Shown here one piece after another: positions 36,437-44,947 of a DNA stretch of 48,613 bases (the stretch's first letter is position 1; the number at the start of each line of letters is the position of its first letter). This DNA comes from Rothia mucilaginosa. GTDB taxonomy: Bacteria > Actinomycetota > Actinomycetes > Actinomycetales > Micrococcaceae. The notes below the pieces were generated by a model that saw only the letters and a program-made list of their open reading frames with translations, was not told the DNA's origin and made no database searches. The translations under genes were made by a program, and so were the position numbers. Location of the stretch: NCBI RefSeq assembly GCF_001061665.1, contig NZ_JVSP01000002.1, positions 42,464 to 91,076 of the forward strand, read 5' to 3'.

Positions 36437-37735
36437 ATGGACATTCGAAACACTATCACTCGCTTCGGTGCCACGGCCCTCATCGGTTGCGGTTTGGTTG
36501 TGACCGCCATCCCCGCCACCTTCGCTCAGAATGACGGCGAGACCGTCACTCACGAATACCAGGACCGTGCCGCCTCCCACATCTCCGAGGTCTGGTACAA
36601 GGGCGAAACCCTCGAGATTTCCGGCGAGGGCTTCCTGACCCAGGACCGCGCCTCCGGCTCGACCATCGCCATTAAGCTCAACAAGGGCGCCATTAAGATC
36701 GACGGTAAGGACTACCTCGAGGTAACCGCCAACGATAAGGGCGAATTTACCGTCTCGATCCCCTGGCAGAGCGACCTGGAAGATCGCGTCTCCGTTGACG
36801 TCTACCTGCTCTCCGGCTCCCTGAAGGATAATGACACCGCTCGCGGCGGCAAGGCAGCCACCGTGAAGATTGAGGCTCGTTCCGTGGCCCCCGAGAGCCC
36901 CAGTGCCTCGGCAAGCGTTTCGGCAAGCGCCGAGCCCTCCGCATCCCCCAGTGCTACCGCCGAGCCCTCTGCATCCCCCAGCGCTACCGCTGAGCCGAAG
37001 AAGGAATCCAAGGCTGATTCTTCTGCCAGCCCCTCGGCATCGGCTACCGCAGCTGACGAGACCGTTGCCTCGGTAGATGCCGAGGTGAAGAACCGTGCCG
37101 ATGAGAAAGCCTCCGCTTCCGCCTCGGTGAGCCCGAGCGCCACCGCATCGGCTTCCGCGTCTACCGTTGTTTCTCCCTCTGCCTCCGCTGAGGTAAAGAA
37201 CGAGAAGAAGGCCGACCAGAAGGTATCGACCGCTAAGAACGACCAGAAGGCCGAGCAGAAGGACGGTTCCCAGCAGGCTCCCGCCGCGCAGGATCAGCTG
37301 GGTGGCTCCTCGAGCGTCCAGGCTCCCGCAACCGAGCAGCCTTCGCCTGAGAGCACCCGCTTCGCTAACTGCTCCGAGGTCGCCGCCGCGGGTCTGGCCC
37401 CCATTTCTTCGAGCCACCCGGACTTCCGTAAGCAGTTCGACGCCGATAATAACGGCCTCGGCTGCGAGGTTGTCGACAGCGGCTCCTCCTCGAACGGTGG
37501 TTCCTCCTCGAATGGCAGCTCCTCCTCGCAGGACAATCTCGGCTCCAGCGGATCGGGCACCCAGGACCGTCTCGGCTCTTCCTCGTCGAGCGCCTCTCTC
37601 TCGAGTCGCGCGCAGCGTTCCTCGCTGGCTAATACCGGCGCCTCGAACGTGTTCACCGTGGCCGGCCTGGGAATGGTGGCCGTCGGCTTGGGTGTTGCGG
37701 GCGTGACCTCTGTGCTCCGTCGCAAGAACTCCTAA
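36437..37735 (+). CDS. LAxTG-anchored surface protein with Excalibur domain
   Basis: This 432-residue cell-wall protein has a signal peptide ending near TFAQ (about residue 31), an N-terminal domain (about 32-155) shared with the next gene, and a long Ser/Ala/Glu/Lys-rich stalk with two AEPSASPSAT units. A Ca-binding Excalibur domain has FANCSEVAAAG and FDADNNGLGCEV, with its two Cys. A glycine/serine stalk follows. The sorting signal is SLANTGAS, then a hydrophobic helix and RRKNS. LANTG matches the class E sortase motif LAxTG rather than LPxTG. The N-terminal domain (ISGEGF, IAIKLNKGAIKIDG, VSIPWQSDL, VDVYLLSGSLKD) is Ig-like in appearance and unknown in function. Confidence 0.85.
   Translation: MDIRNTITRFGATALIGCGLVVTAIPATFAQNDGETVTHEYQDRAASHISEVWYKGETLEISGEGFLTQDRASGSTIAIKLNKGAIKIDGKDYLEVTANDKGEFTVSIPWQSDLEDRVSVDVYLLSGSLKDNDTARGGKAATVKIEARSVAPESPSASASVSASAEPSASPSATAEPSASPSATAEPKKESKADSSASPSASATAADETVASVDAEVKNRADEKASASASVSPSATASASASTVVSPSASAEVKNEKKADQKVSTAKNDQKAEQKDGSQQAPAAQDQLGGSSSVQAPATEQPSPESTRFANCSEVAAAGLAPISSSHPDFRKQFDADNNGLGCEVVDSGSSSNGGSSSNGSSSSQDNLGSSGSGTQDRLGSSSSSASLSSRAQRSSLANTGASNVFTVAGLGMVAVGLGVAGVTSVLRRKNS
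36929..36988 (+). repeat. two 30-bp tandem units in the stalk of the first LAxTG protein
   Basis: Units 36929-36958 and 36959-36988 encode AEPSASPSAT twice, differing at only a few third positions. Confidence 0.7.
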
Positions 37736-38057
37736 GTTTAGAGTTTAGGAATCCGGTGCTCCGGGCATCGGATGCGTTGTTCCAGGATTCCCCTCGCTCG
37801 CCTCGCGGGCGTGGGGGATTCTGCGTTTAACGGAGTCCCGAGCGGCAGGGCGTTGAGTGGGTTTACGGACGGAAAACCGTCTAAACTAACGCCGGATTCC
37901 AAGGCGCCGGTAGCGTTCGAATTCTTTGAATATGCGATTGATTCTTCAACTCGCCCCTCAAGAATTCTTCAAGAAGGGCCCATTAAGTGAGTCAGCTCAT
38001 GTTAAATCGGCATCATGCACCCCGATATTGTCAGGTTCGGTCGTTAGAATGGGGGGC
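37736..38057 (+). promoter_or_regulatory. region between the two LAxTG genes
   Basis: No gene is seen in these 322 bp. An imperfect hairpin (aggattcccc/gggggattct, about 37782-37822) may end the first transcript. TAGAAT at 38045-38050 lies 7 nt before the ATG at 38058, repeating the layout upstream of the first paralogue. This suggests that the promoter was duplicated with the gene. Confidence 0.45.
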
Positions 38058-39059
38058 ATGAGCATTCGAAACAACATCGCACGCATCGGTGCCACCGCCC
38101 TGATTAGCTGTGGCCTGGTCGCTACTACCGTCCCCGCTACCTTCGCTGACGAAGCTGCACAGGAGATTTCCTTTACTTACGCGGATTCCGCACGCCTCAT
38201 CACCCCCGACACTTGGATTGAGGGTCAGGGCTTGATCATTGCAGGTGAGGGCTTCAAGACCGCTGACGGCGCTTCCGGCTCCGTGCTGGCCCTGAAGCTG
38301 AACAAGGGCGCAGTGAAGATTAATGGCCAGGACTACCTGGAGATCCACGCTGACGAAGCCGGCAACTTCACCGTCACCGTTCCCTGGCAGAGCGAGCTGC
38401 AGGGTAACGTCTCGGTTGACCTCTACCTGCTGTCCGGCTCCCTTAAGGATGGTGACGTGCCTCGCGGCGGCAAGGCTGCGACCGTGACCATTAAGGCCGC
38501 TAACGAGTCGCTGCCTACCCCGGCCCCGAGCGAGTCCACCGAGCCCACCCCGGCTCCCTCCGAGGACCCGACCCCCGCTCCTTCCGAGGACCCGACCCCG
38601 GCTCCGACCACCGAGGCTCCCAAGCCTGCTGAAGAGACCTCCGCTCCCGCCGTTGAGGACGCTAAGGAGACCAAGCCCGCTGAGGACCAGAAGTCTGACG
38701 AGCAGAAGTCCGAGGACCAGAAGTCTGACGAGCAGAAGTCTGACGAGCAGAAGTCTGACGACCAGAAGTCTGAGGACCAGGCCGCTCCCGAGGGCGACCA
38801 CGCTGAGGGCGATTCCGCAGCTCCCAAGAGCTCCAAGGATTCCGATAACCTCGTGCTGGGTTCCTCCGACAATGACAACCTGGGCTCCGGCTCCGGTGAC
38901 AACCTGGGCTCCGGCTCTTCCAACGCATCCTCCAAGAGCTCTGCATCCCTGGCTAAGACCGGTGCATCCGGTGCGATGACCGCTGCTGGCCTGGGTCTGA
39001 TTGCTCTGGGTGCCGGTGGTGCAACCATCGTGGCAACCCGCATGCGTAAGAAGGCATAA
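38058..39059 (+). CDS. LAxTG-anchored surface protein, paralogue of the preceding gene
   Basis: This 333-residue protein starts MSIRNNIARIGATALISC, closely like its neighbour, with signal cleavage near TFADE. The N-terminal domain (about 30-150) is clearly paralogous, sharing ISGEGF/IAGEGF, LKLNKGAxKI, PWQSxL and VDxYLLSGSLKDxD. The stalk differs: TPAPSEDP units, then DQKSD/EQKSE pentapeptides, then acidic and Gly/Ser sequence. There is no Excalibur domain. The sorting signal SLAKTGASG, a hydrophobic helix and RMRKKA again fit class E sortase. The start at 38058 is set by alignment with the paralogue; the frame upstream to 37926 is not conserved. No sortase gene is in this window. Confidence 0.85.
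   Translation: MSIRNNIARIGATALISCGLVATTVPATFADEAAQEISFTYADSARLITPDTWIEGQGLIIAGEGFKTADGASGSVLALKLNKGAVKINGQDYLEIHADEAGNFTVTVPWQSELQGNVSVDLYLLSGSLKDGDVPRGGKAATVTIKAANESLPTPAPSESTEPTPAPSEDPTPAPSEDPTPAPTTEAPKPAEETSAPAVEDAKETKPAEDQKSDEQKSEDQKSDEQKSDEQKSDDQKSEDQAAPEGDHAEGDSAAPKSSKDSDNLVLGSSDNDNLGSGSGDNLGSGSSNASSKSSASLAKTGASGAMTAAGLGLIALGAGGATIVATRMRKKA
38541..38612 (+). repeat. 24-bp repeats encoding TPAPSEDP
   Basis: Three close copies of a 24-bp unit encode TPAPSEDP in the stalk of the second LAxTG protein. Copy limits are approximate. Confidence 0.6.
38685..38774 (+). repeat. six 15-bp tandem repeats (DQKSD/EQKSE)
   Basis: Six 15-bp units, such as gaccagaagtctgac, run without gaps and differ mainly at the first codon (Asp or Glu). 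Such near-identical arrays can gain or lose copies by slippage and change stalk length. Confidence 0.85.
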
Positions 39060-39381
39060 GTACATACTGAATTCTAGGGTTACTCCCTAGAAACCCGAGT
39101 GGGGCTCCCTCTGATGTAGAGGGGGCCCCATTTGTTGTATCCGGGCGCGGCTGACCGCCTCACTGCGCCCCGGTAATTGAAAAAACCTTAAAGGTAAAAC
39201 GCTCTGACCAGTCATTTAATCGGTGTTTGCGAAGACATAAGTGAGAATTACAGAGCGCACAGGCGTGACACAGCTTCGGACGGGATTCTAGAAACCAAGC
39301 AGAACACGTAGGTACTCACGCCGGAGCCGAGAACAGACGGCTCGGGAAGCTGGAAACCTACCCCACGACCTGGAGCACCCC
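39060..39381 (+). promoter_or_regulatory. region between the second LAxTG gene and the DUF4956 gene
   Basis: No gene is seen. It holds a small hairpin (ctaggg/ccctag, near 39073-39089), the terminator at 39100-39130, a short palindrome accttaaaggt (39185-39195) and a possible promoter, TTGCGA (39227-39232) with TACAGA (39249-39254) at a 16-nt spacing. That would give a leader of about 120 nt for the DUF4956 gene. Confidence 0.4.
39100..39130 (+). terminator. terminator after the second LAxTG gene
   Basis: tggggctccctct and agagggggcccca pair around gatgt with one G-U pair, then tttgttg. Confidence 0.75.
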
Positions 39382-40089
39382 ATGACAATCCTGACCATGG
39401 CGATTGCAGACGCCCTCGCGATCGCAATCCTGTGCACCCTTTACCTGGTGCGTCACCGCAACCGCGAAATGATGATTTCCTACGCGGTCATCAACGCCGG
39501 TATCTTCACCGTCTCGGTGGCCCTGGTCTCGGCGGGTTCAAACGCCTCGGCCATGGGCATGGGCCTCTTCGGCGTTCTGTCGATTATTCGACTGCGCTCC
39601 ACCGCCCTGAGCCAGCGAGAAGTCGGCTACTACTTCGTAGCACTCTCGGTCGGCATGATCGCCGGTATCAACATCAGCCCCGCGTACATAGCCTTCATCC
39701 TGATGGCGGCCCTGGTGGCTCTCATCGCAATCCTGGATGCGCGTAGCGCCCCCGCAGTCAAGGGACAGGCCCAGACCGTCACCGCCGATCGCGCGATTAG
39801 CGATGAGGAAGAGCTCAAGGCTTACCTGGGCGCCCGCCTGGGCTACGCCATCACCTCGGTCAAGGTGACCGAGCTGGACCTGGTGAACGACCTGACCCGA
39901 GCTACCATCACCTACCAGCCCAAGGAGACCACCGAGGGCGGCACCCCCGCAGCGGTGGAGGCAGCAGCACCGCAGGTAACCGCAACCCGCCAGCCCGCGG
40001 CAACTCAGCCGATAGCGCCCACTGCCGAGGCGTACGCCACGCTGGATACCCGGATGATGCCGCTCCAGCGGACTCCCGTCGCTAAGTAA
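39382..40089 (+). CDS. DUF4956 integral membrane protein
   Basis: This 235-residue protein has four or five membrane helices in the first 125 residues (AIADALAIAILCTLYLV, then segments near 33-55, 58-75, 88-105 and 108-123). The loop FGVLSIIRLRSTALSQREVGYY is the most conserved family feature. A cytoplasmic C-terminal domain of about 60 residues follows (DEEELKAYLGARLGYAI), then a Pro/Ala/Thr tail. DUF4956 proteins are commonly encoded next to VTC-type polyphosphate polymerases, as here, and may form a channel or anchor for their product; that role is inference. The ATG has GGAG 6 nt upstream. It is probably the first gene of an operon with the next two. Confidence 0.87.
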   Translation: MTILTMAIADALAIAILCTLYLVRHRNREMMISYAVINAGIFTVSVALVSAGSNASAMGMGLFGVLSIIRLRSTALSQREVGYYFVALSVGMIAGINISPAYIAFILMAALVALIAILDARSAPAVKGQAQTVTADRAISDEEELKAYLGARLGYAITSVKVTELDLVNDLTRATITYQPKETTEGGTPAAVEAAAPQVTATRQPAATQPIAPTAEAYATLDTRMMPLQRTPVAK

Positions 40090-40186
40090 GCCCGGTAGGC
40101 ACCACCCCAAAATCTAAAATCCACGACAGACGCACTACTCCCGCCGCCTTCGACGAATCGAGGCGGAACCCCAGAAGGATAGGACC

Positions 40187-41107
40187 ATGACGAACGCAGC
40201 CGCAAACATCATCCCCGCAGAGTGGAAGAGCATCAGTCTCGAAGCCATGAACGAGAAGGCAGCCATGCAGACCCGTGTGGACCGCAAGTACATCGTCGAT
40301 GCGGAAACCGCCGCGAAGGTACTCTCCACGCTTGACGCAGACGCCTCCGTCATGGACATCAAGGGTCGGCGCGACTTCGCCTACGACTCGGTCTACTTCG
40401 ACACCCCGCAGATGCAGAGCTACCACTCGGCAGCCTACAGCCGCGACGATACCTTCAAAATCCGTACCCGTAGCTACCTGGACTCGAAGCTGACCTTCCT
40501 GGAGGTCAAGACCGACGGTGAGCAGGACATGACCGTCAAGAAGCGCATCCCGTACACCTTCGAGAAGCGCGATACGCTCACCGCTGAAGGCCACGAGTAC
40601 ATCACTGCGGCACTTGGTGACATCCTCGCGGGCCCCGTGCACAAGCTGGAGGCGGTCCTGACCACCGGGTACCGCCGTACCACGGTCTTCCTGCCGCAGA
40701 GCGAGAAGAACCCGGTCGCCTCCCGCATGACGGTGGACACCAACCTGACCTGGACCCCCATGTCCGAGAACATCCTCATGGCGGGCGTGAACTACCGTAA
40801 CTTCCACGGCAACCTGGTCGGCACCACCTACGGCCTGCCGAACACGGTCATCATCGAAACCAAGTCCGGTGTGGAGCCCTCCGTGGCAGATCAGCACCTC
40901 TGGGATGCGGGCATCACCCCCGCGAAGATTTCCAAGTTCGCAACCGGTATGGCGGCGCTGAACCCGCAGCTGGCAAGCAACAAGTGGGCAGAAACCCTGA
41001 AGAACTGGATGCACCTGGAACCGGTCAACGGCACCCGTCCCGACGTGGATGCGCTGACCGAGGAAGACTACCGCAAGCTTCTGACCGAATGTTACGCGGC
41101 CGCTTAG
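40187..41107 (+). CDS. VTC-domain polyphosphate polymerase
   Basis: This 306-residue protein has the tunnel-shaped VTC fold known from yeast Vtc4, which makes polyphosphate from ATP. Basic and acidic tunnel residues are visible: R30, R33 and K34 in TRVDRKYIV, YFDT, KIRTR (about 91-95), E106 and K108 in FLEVKT, K118-R120 in VKKRIP, and E/K in VIIETKSG. It has no membrane helix of its own, so coupling to the DUF4956 membrane protein 97 nt upstream makes sense. AGGATAGGA precedes the ATG. Activity on ATP and the fate of the polymer are inferred from the family, not shown by the sequence. Confidence 0.87.
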   Translation: MTNAAANIIPAEWKSISLEAMNEKAAMQTRVDRKYIVDAETAAKVLSTLDADASVMDIKGRRDFAYDSVYFDTPQMQSYHSAAYSRDDTFKIRTRSYLDSKLTFLEVKTDGEQDMTVKKRIPYTFEKRDTLTAEGHEYITAALGDILAGPVHKLEAVLTTGYRRTTVFLPQSEKNPVASRMTVDTNLTWTPMSENILMAGVNYRNFHGNLVGTTYGLPNTVIIETKSGVEPSVADQHLWDAGITPAKISKFATGMAALNPQLASNKWAETLKNWMHLEPVNGTRPDVDALTEEDYRKLLTECYAAA

Positions 41108-41123
41108 GGCCGTCACCCCGGAT

Positions 41124-41154
41124 GCGCGGGTAGGGTAGCAGGCTCTACCCGCGC
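41124..41154 (+). terminator. hairpin between the VTC and Cthe_2159-like genes
   Basis: gcgcgggtag pairs with ctacccgcgc across an 11-nt loop, 16 nt after the VTC stop codon. No T run follows; it may attenuate rather than stop the transcript. Confidence 0.55.
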
Positions 41155-41302
41155 GGATGGAACCGGATCCTGACCAGACATAGCCCTGACCGGGCGCAGG
41201 CACCAACAGGATTCGCTAAGAGTACGCCTGACCCCCCCCAAAGACTTACCCGAAAACCGCAGCGGCACTACATAGTGCTTGTGAACCACGAAGAGGAATA
41301 CC

Positions 41303-43006
41303 GTGAAAAAGAGCAATATGATCAAGAGTGCAACCTCCATTACCCTCCTGACGGCCCTGGCCCTGACCGGCTGCTCGGCAACCTCGGCATCGAACACCAG
41401 CGCGACGAGCGCCATCAGCACCTCCACCTCGAGCGATTCCGACACCAAGTCGAAGACCGCCGATTCCTTCTCCACCGACGTGAAGAACGGCGCGAAGCTC
41501 GCCGAGGACACCCACTACTCCGCGAAGGATCTGACCTGGGATTCCTCCAGCGAGGTCACCATCGATCTTTCTAACCCGACCGCGACCGACGGCGTGACCG
41601 TCAGCGATGGCGTCATCACCATCACCAAGGCGGGCAACTACAAGCTCACCGGCACCTATAGCGGCCAGGTCAAGGTTGAGGCAGCCGACAGCGACATGGT
41701 CCGCCTGATCCTGGATAACGCGACTATCACCAACTCCACCGGCGCGGCCATCAACGTGGTTGAGGCGGACGAGGTCGTTATCTACACCGCCTCGGGTAAC
41801 ACGAACACCGTCTCTGACGGCTCCTCCTACTCCGATACCGCCAGCGGCAGCCCCGACGCAGCCATCTACTCCAAGAGTGACCTGACCCTTGCCGGCGAGG
41901 GCACCCTGAAGGTTGAGGGCAACTACGAAGAGGGTATCCACACCACGGACGGCCTGGTCATCGCCTCCGGCACCCTGGAGGTGACCGCCGCGAACACCGG
42001 CATCAAGGGTAAGGATTACGTCGATATCCTGGACGGCACCGTAACCGTGACCGCAACCAAGGACGGCATCAAGGCTACCAATGACACCGACGGCAACCGC
42101 GGTTGGGTCCGCCTGAGCGGCGGTACCGTGAACATCTCCGCCGGTGACGACGGCTTCAAGGCCGAGCGCGTGCTGGAGATTTCGGGCGGTACCCTGAACA
42201 TCACCGAGTCGAACGAGGGTATCGAGGCGCAGTACATCAACATCCTGGACGGTACCGTGAACGTGACCAGTTCCGATGACGGCATCAACGCCTCGTACAG
42301 CACCTCCAGCTCATCCAGCACCGAGTCGACGTCGAGCTCCACTACGCAGAGCAACCAGACCGCGCAGAATACCCAGAGCGGCCAGTCTGCACAGAGTAAT
42401 GCAGCGCAGGGCGGTCAGGGCGGTCAGCCCCCGGCAGGTGGCCAGGCGCCCTCCGGTAACATGGGTCAGCCCCCGGCCGGTGGCGGCGGTGGCATGGGCG
42501 GTGGCGGCGGCACCTTCGAGGTTGTCGACGCGACCATCAACATTGCCGGTGGTACTGTCACCGTGAACGCGAACGGCGACGGCATCGACTCCAACGGTAC
42601 GGCAACCCTCTCGGGCGGCACCCTGGTCGTGAACGGCCCGTTCACGGGCGGTAACACCTCGCTGGATACCAACGGCGACCTACTGCTCAACGGTACGACC
42701 GTGGTTGCGGGTAACTCCGGCGACATGTTCGAGGCGCCCGCATCCTCCTCCACCAGCGGCTACGTGAAGCTGACGAATCTGTCGAATGTCAGCAGCGGCA
42801 CGACCATTCAGGTGGCCGATTCCTCGGGTAAGGTGGTGGCCAACTACAAGGTGACCAACTCCAACACCGCACTGATCCTGGTTTCCAGTGCCAATATCAC
42901 CAAGGGCCAGAGCTACACGGTGTACACCACGACCGATAGCGTGGATGCCTCCAGCACTTCCGTGGCCTCGAACGCCACCTCGCTGGGTAGTTTCACCGCA
43001 AGCTAG
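41303..43006 (+). CDS. Cthe_2159-like carbohydrate-binding lipoprotein
   Basis: This 567-residue exported protein has a lipobox (ALTGC) near residue 24, so it should be lipid-anchored on the outer face of the membrane. After a Ser/Thr linker, parallel beta-helix repeats run through the mature part with recurrent turns such as GTLKVEG, GTLEVTAANTGIKG, GTVNISAGDDGFKA and GTLNITESNEGIEA. A Ser/Gln/Gly-rich insertion (about 335-400, GGQGGQPPAGG type) splits the helix before it resumes. The fold and motifs match the Cthe_2159 family, whose founder binds acidic polysaccharide. Such proteins often accompany VTC/DUF4956 genes. The GTG start has GAGGAA upstream. Confidence 0.85.
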   Translation: MKKSNMIKSATSITLLTALALTGCSATSASNTSATSAISTSTSSDSDTKSKTADSFSTDVKNGAKLAEDTHYSAKDLTWDSSSEVTIDLSNPTATDGVTVSDGVITITKAGNYKLTGTYSGQVKVEAADSDMVRLILDNATITNSTGAAINVVEADEVVIYTASGNTNTVSDGSSYSDTASGSPDAAIYSKSDLTLAGEGTLKVEGNYEEGIHTTDGLVIASGTLEVTAANTGIKGKDYVDILDGTVTVTATKDGIKATNDTDGNRGWVRLSGGTVNISAGDDGFKAERVLEISGGTLNITESNEGIEAQYINILDGTVNVTSSDDGINASYSTSSSSSTESTSSSTTQSNQTAQNTQSGQSAQSNAAQGGQGGQPPAGGQAPSGNMGQPPAGGGGGMGGGGGTFEVVDATINIAGGTVTVNANGDGIDSNGTATLSGGTLVVNGPFTGGNTSLDTNGDLLLNGTTVVAGNSGDMFEAPASSSTSGYVKLTNLSNVSSGTTIQVADSSGKVVANYKVTNSNTALILVSSANITKGQSYTVYTTTDSVDASSTSVASNATSLGSFTAS

Positions 43007-43105
43007 GGCCCGGAACTTGGGAATCCCATAGACCCCGCGCCGGAGGTCATGACCGGTGCGGCTGATTCTCTCGATGCCGGTCTTGTGAGTGAGCCGCCCG
43101 AGAGA

Positions 43106-43154
43106 CACGAACCCCGCTTCGAAGCTGAGTATGCCTTCGACGCGGGGTTCCGTG
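43106..43154 (+). terminator. long hairpin after the Cthe_2159-like gene
   Basis: cacgaaccccgcttcgaag pairs with the complementary sequence at 43135-43154 over about 17 bp with one bulge and a 10-nt loop. Confidence 0.65.
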
Positions 43155-43244
43155 CGTGGAGAGCCGAGAGCGAGAAAAATAAAACGGATGTTCTGGTGCA
43201 TAGGGGTGCTCCGCTCCGTAAAATACGTGTTGCAGAGCGCGACA

Positions 43245-43273
43245 TTGAACGTCAAAACAGGGTACTCTATAGT
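43245..43273 (+). promoter_or_regulatory. promoter of the DUF3073 gene
   Basis: TTGAAC (43245-43250) and TATAGT (43268-43273) are separated by exactly 17 nt, the best sigma-70-type match in the window. The leader would be about 78 nt. Confidence 0.75.
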
Positions 43274-43357
43274 GTAGTAAAGACTGTAGAACGATCCGAG
43301 GGAGGGCGTGCCCCGCGCGCCCGTAGCTTCGGACAGGATGAAAGAGGGGGTCACGCC

Positions 43358-43567
43358 ATGGGGCGCGGCCGTCAGAAGGCTAAAGCAACAAGGCAGGCTC
43401 GGGAGATGAAGTACTTCAGCCCCGAGACCGACTACAGTGCTCTCGAGCGTGAGCTCAGCAGCGCGAAGAATACCAAGTCCTCCGATTCGTCCCGCCGCCG
43501 CTATGACGACGAGGACGACTACTCGGCATACGCTGAAAAGTACGCTTCCTACGAGGATGAGGCATAG
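43358..43567 (+). CDS. DUF3073 small protein
   Basis: This 69-residue conserved actinobacterial protein begins MGRGRQKAKATRQAREMKY and continues FSPETDYSALERELS, the DUF3073 signature. The N-terminal half is basic and the C-terminal half is acidic and Tyr-rich (DDEDDYSAYAEKYASYEDE). It is likely soluble and possibly nucleic-acid-binding through the basic end, which is inference. The ATG at 43358 is preceded by GAGGGGG, and a strong promoter lies 85-113 nt upstream. It has its own terminator, so it sits between two envelope gene sets without clearly belonging to either. Confidence 0.9.
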   Translation: MGRGRQKAKATRQAREMKYFSPETDYSALERELSSAKNTKSSDSSRRRYDDEDDYSAYAEKYASYEDEA

Positions 43568-43876
43568 GGATACGCGGAATGATTCGGTAGGTATCGACCG
43601 AGCGTATTCTACAGATGATGAACCGGCTTGAGGCCCCGCACGGGGTGCTCAGCCGGTTTTTTCGTGCCCTCAAGACCCCAAGCCGAGAGGGCGAGCCCCG
43701 GGAGGAGCGCGGATAAGAGGACGCGTAACCGAGAAAAACACGAAGGAGACCGCTCAGCCGGAGGCCTCGAAAGACGGAACACCCCTGCATAAAATAATTT
43801 CGGCTGAATAAGCATACATAGCTGAGGCACAGCTTAGTCATGCCTGGCGCTGAGAGTACACGGGCAATCTAGAGTC
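43568..43876 (+). other. intergenic region before the phosphodiester glycosidase gene
   Basis: After the DUF3073 terminator no gene is seen. AT-rich sequence near 43790-43830 (ataaaataatttcgg) probably contains the promoter of the glycosidase-glycosyltransferase pair, but the boxes cannot be fixed. Confidence 0.45.
43621..43662 (+). terminator. Rho-independent terminator after the DUF3073 gene
   Basis: aaccggcttgaggcccc pairs with ggggtgctcagccggtt around a short loop, followed by TTTT and more T (43657-43662). Confidence 0.85.
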
Positions 43877-44947
43877 ATGAATAACGAACAGAACATGACT
43901 CAGAACAGCAACCAGACCACCCAGGCCGCGGCAGAACAAACCGCCGCAGAGCAAGCCGCAGTAGAACAGAAGCTCGCCAAGAAGAAGCTCACCCGCCGTA
44001 TCTTTATCGGAGGCGGCCTCGGCGCGCTCGCCGTTGTTGGCGGCGGCGCGGGCTGGGCCTACAACCGCTACCTGGCAGAGCACACCGAGATCGAAGATAC
44101 CACCGCCTACGAGGCGGCCGCGGCCCAGGCGAACGCCTCGGCATCCGGCTCCGCCACCGCAAGCCCTAGCGAACTGACCGGGGTGAAAATCGATGGCCAG
44201 AGCCTCACCGCTAACGAAGGCTCGATTACCATCACCTCCACCACCACCGGTAGCGGCTCCGACGCGGTTGTTTCCTTCGTCGCGGACATCAAGCTCGATA
44301 ACGCGACCCTGCTGCGTAGCGCCTTTGCGAACAACAAGTTCGGCCAGAACATCATTGGTACCCCCTCGAATATCGCCTCGGAGCACAACGGTATCTGGGC
44401 CATTAACGGCGACTACTACGGCTTCCGTACCACCGGCATCGTGATCCGAAACGGTGTTGTCTACCGTGACTCCGGTGCACGTGAAGGCCTCGCCTTCTAC
44501 CGCGACGGCTCCGTCAAGCTCTACGACGAAACCGCAACCAACGCCCAGACCCTCGTCAACGAGGGTGTGTGGAACACCCTCTCCTTCGGCCCGGCCCTGG
44601 TGAAGGATTCCGCCATCGTGGATGGCATCGACAGCGTTGAGGTGGACACCAACTTCGGTAACCACTCGATTCAGGGTAACCAGCCTCGAACCGGTGTGGG
44701 TGTGCTCGGCGCCAACCACCTGGTCTTCATCGTGGTCGATGGCCGTTCCACCAACTATTCGCGCGGCGTAACCATGACCGAGTTCGCGCAGATGTTCAAG
44801 GACCTGGGCTGCGTCAGCGCCTACAACCTGGACGGTGGTGGCTCCTCCGCCATGGTCTTCAACAACCAGCTGGTCAACCGCCCCCAGGGTGGCACGAAGG
44901 AGCGTGGAACCAGCGACATTCTCTACATTGCCGGGAGCGCATCATGA
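43877..44947 (+). CDS. membrane-anchored phosphodiester glycosidase (NAGPA domain)
   Basis: This 356-residue protein has a Gln/Ala-rich cytoplasmic start, a twin-Arg-preceded membrane segment (R40-R41, helix about 44-62), an Ala/Ser linker and an extracytoplasmic NAGPA domain from about residue 90. Conserved blocks are GIWAINGDYYGFRTTG, FGPALV, RTGVGVLGANHLVFIVVDGR and AYNLDGGGSSAMVFN. NAGPA enzymes cut sugar-1-phosphodiester bonds, for example GlcNAc-1-phosphate linkages, which suggests trimming of a phosphodiester-linked wall glycan. The stop codon overlaps the next start (ATGA), so it is coupled to the GT2 gene. A Tat or Sec anchor are both possible. Confidence 0.88.
   Translation: MNNEQNMTQNSNQTTQAAAEQTAAEQAAVEQKLAKKKLTRRIFIGGGLGALAVVGGGAGWAYNRYLAEHTEIEDTTAYEAAAAQANASASGSATASPSELTGVKIDGQSLTANEGSITITSTTTGSGSDAVVSFVADIKLDNATLLRSAFANNKFGQNIIGTPSNIASEHNGIWAINGDYYGFRTTGIVIRNGVVYRDSGAREGLAFYRDGSVKLYDETATNAQTLVNEGVWNTLSFGPALVKDSAIVDGIDSVEVDTNFGNHSIQGNQPRTGVGVLGANHLVFIVVDGRSTNYSRGVTMTEFAQMFKDLGCVSAYNLDGGGSSAMVFNNQLVNRPQGGTKERGTSDILYIAGSAS

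Larger units (their letters stand above)
43007..43357 (+). other. 351-bp gene-free region before the DUF3073 gene
   Basis: No gene is supported. It contains a long hairpin (43106-43154) that can end the DUF4956-VTC-lipoprotein transcript and a strong promoter (43245-43273) for the DUF3073 gene. Confidence 0.65.

Noticed and set aside
38685..38774. Possible CRISPR array
   Set aside because: The repeats are contiguous 15-bp coding units without spacers and lie in frame in a surface protein stalk.
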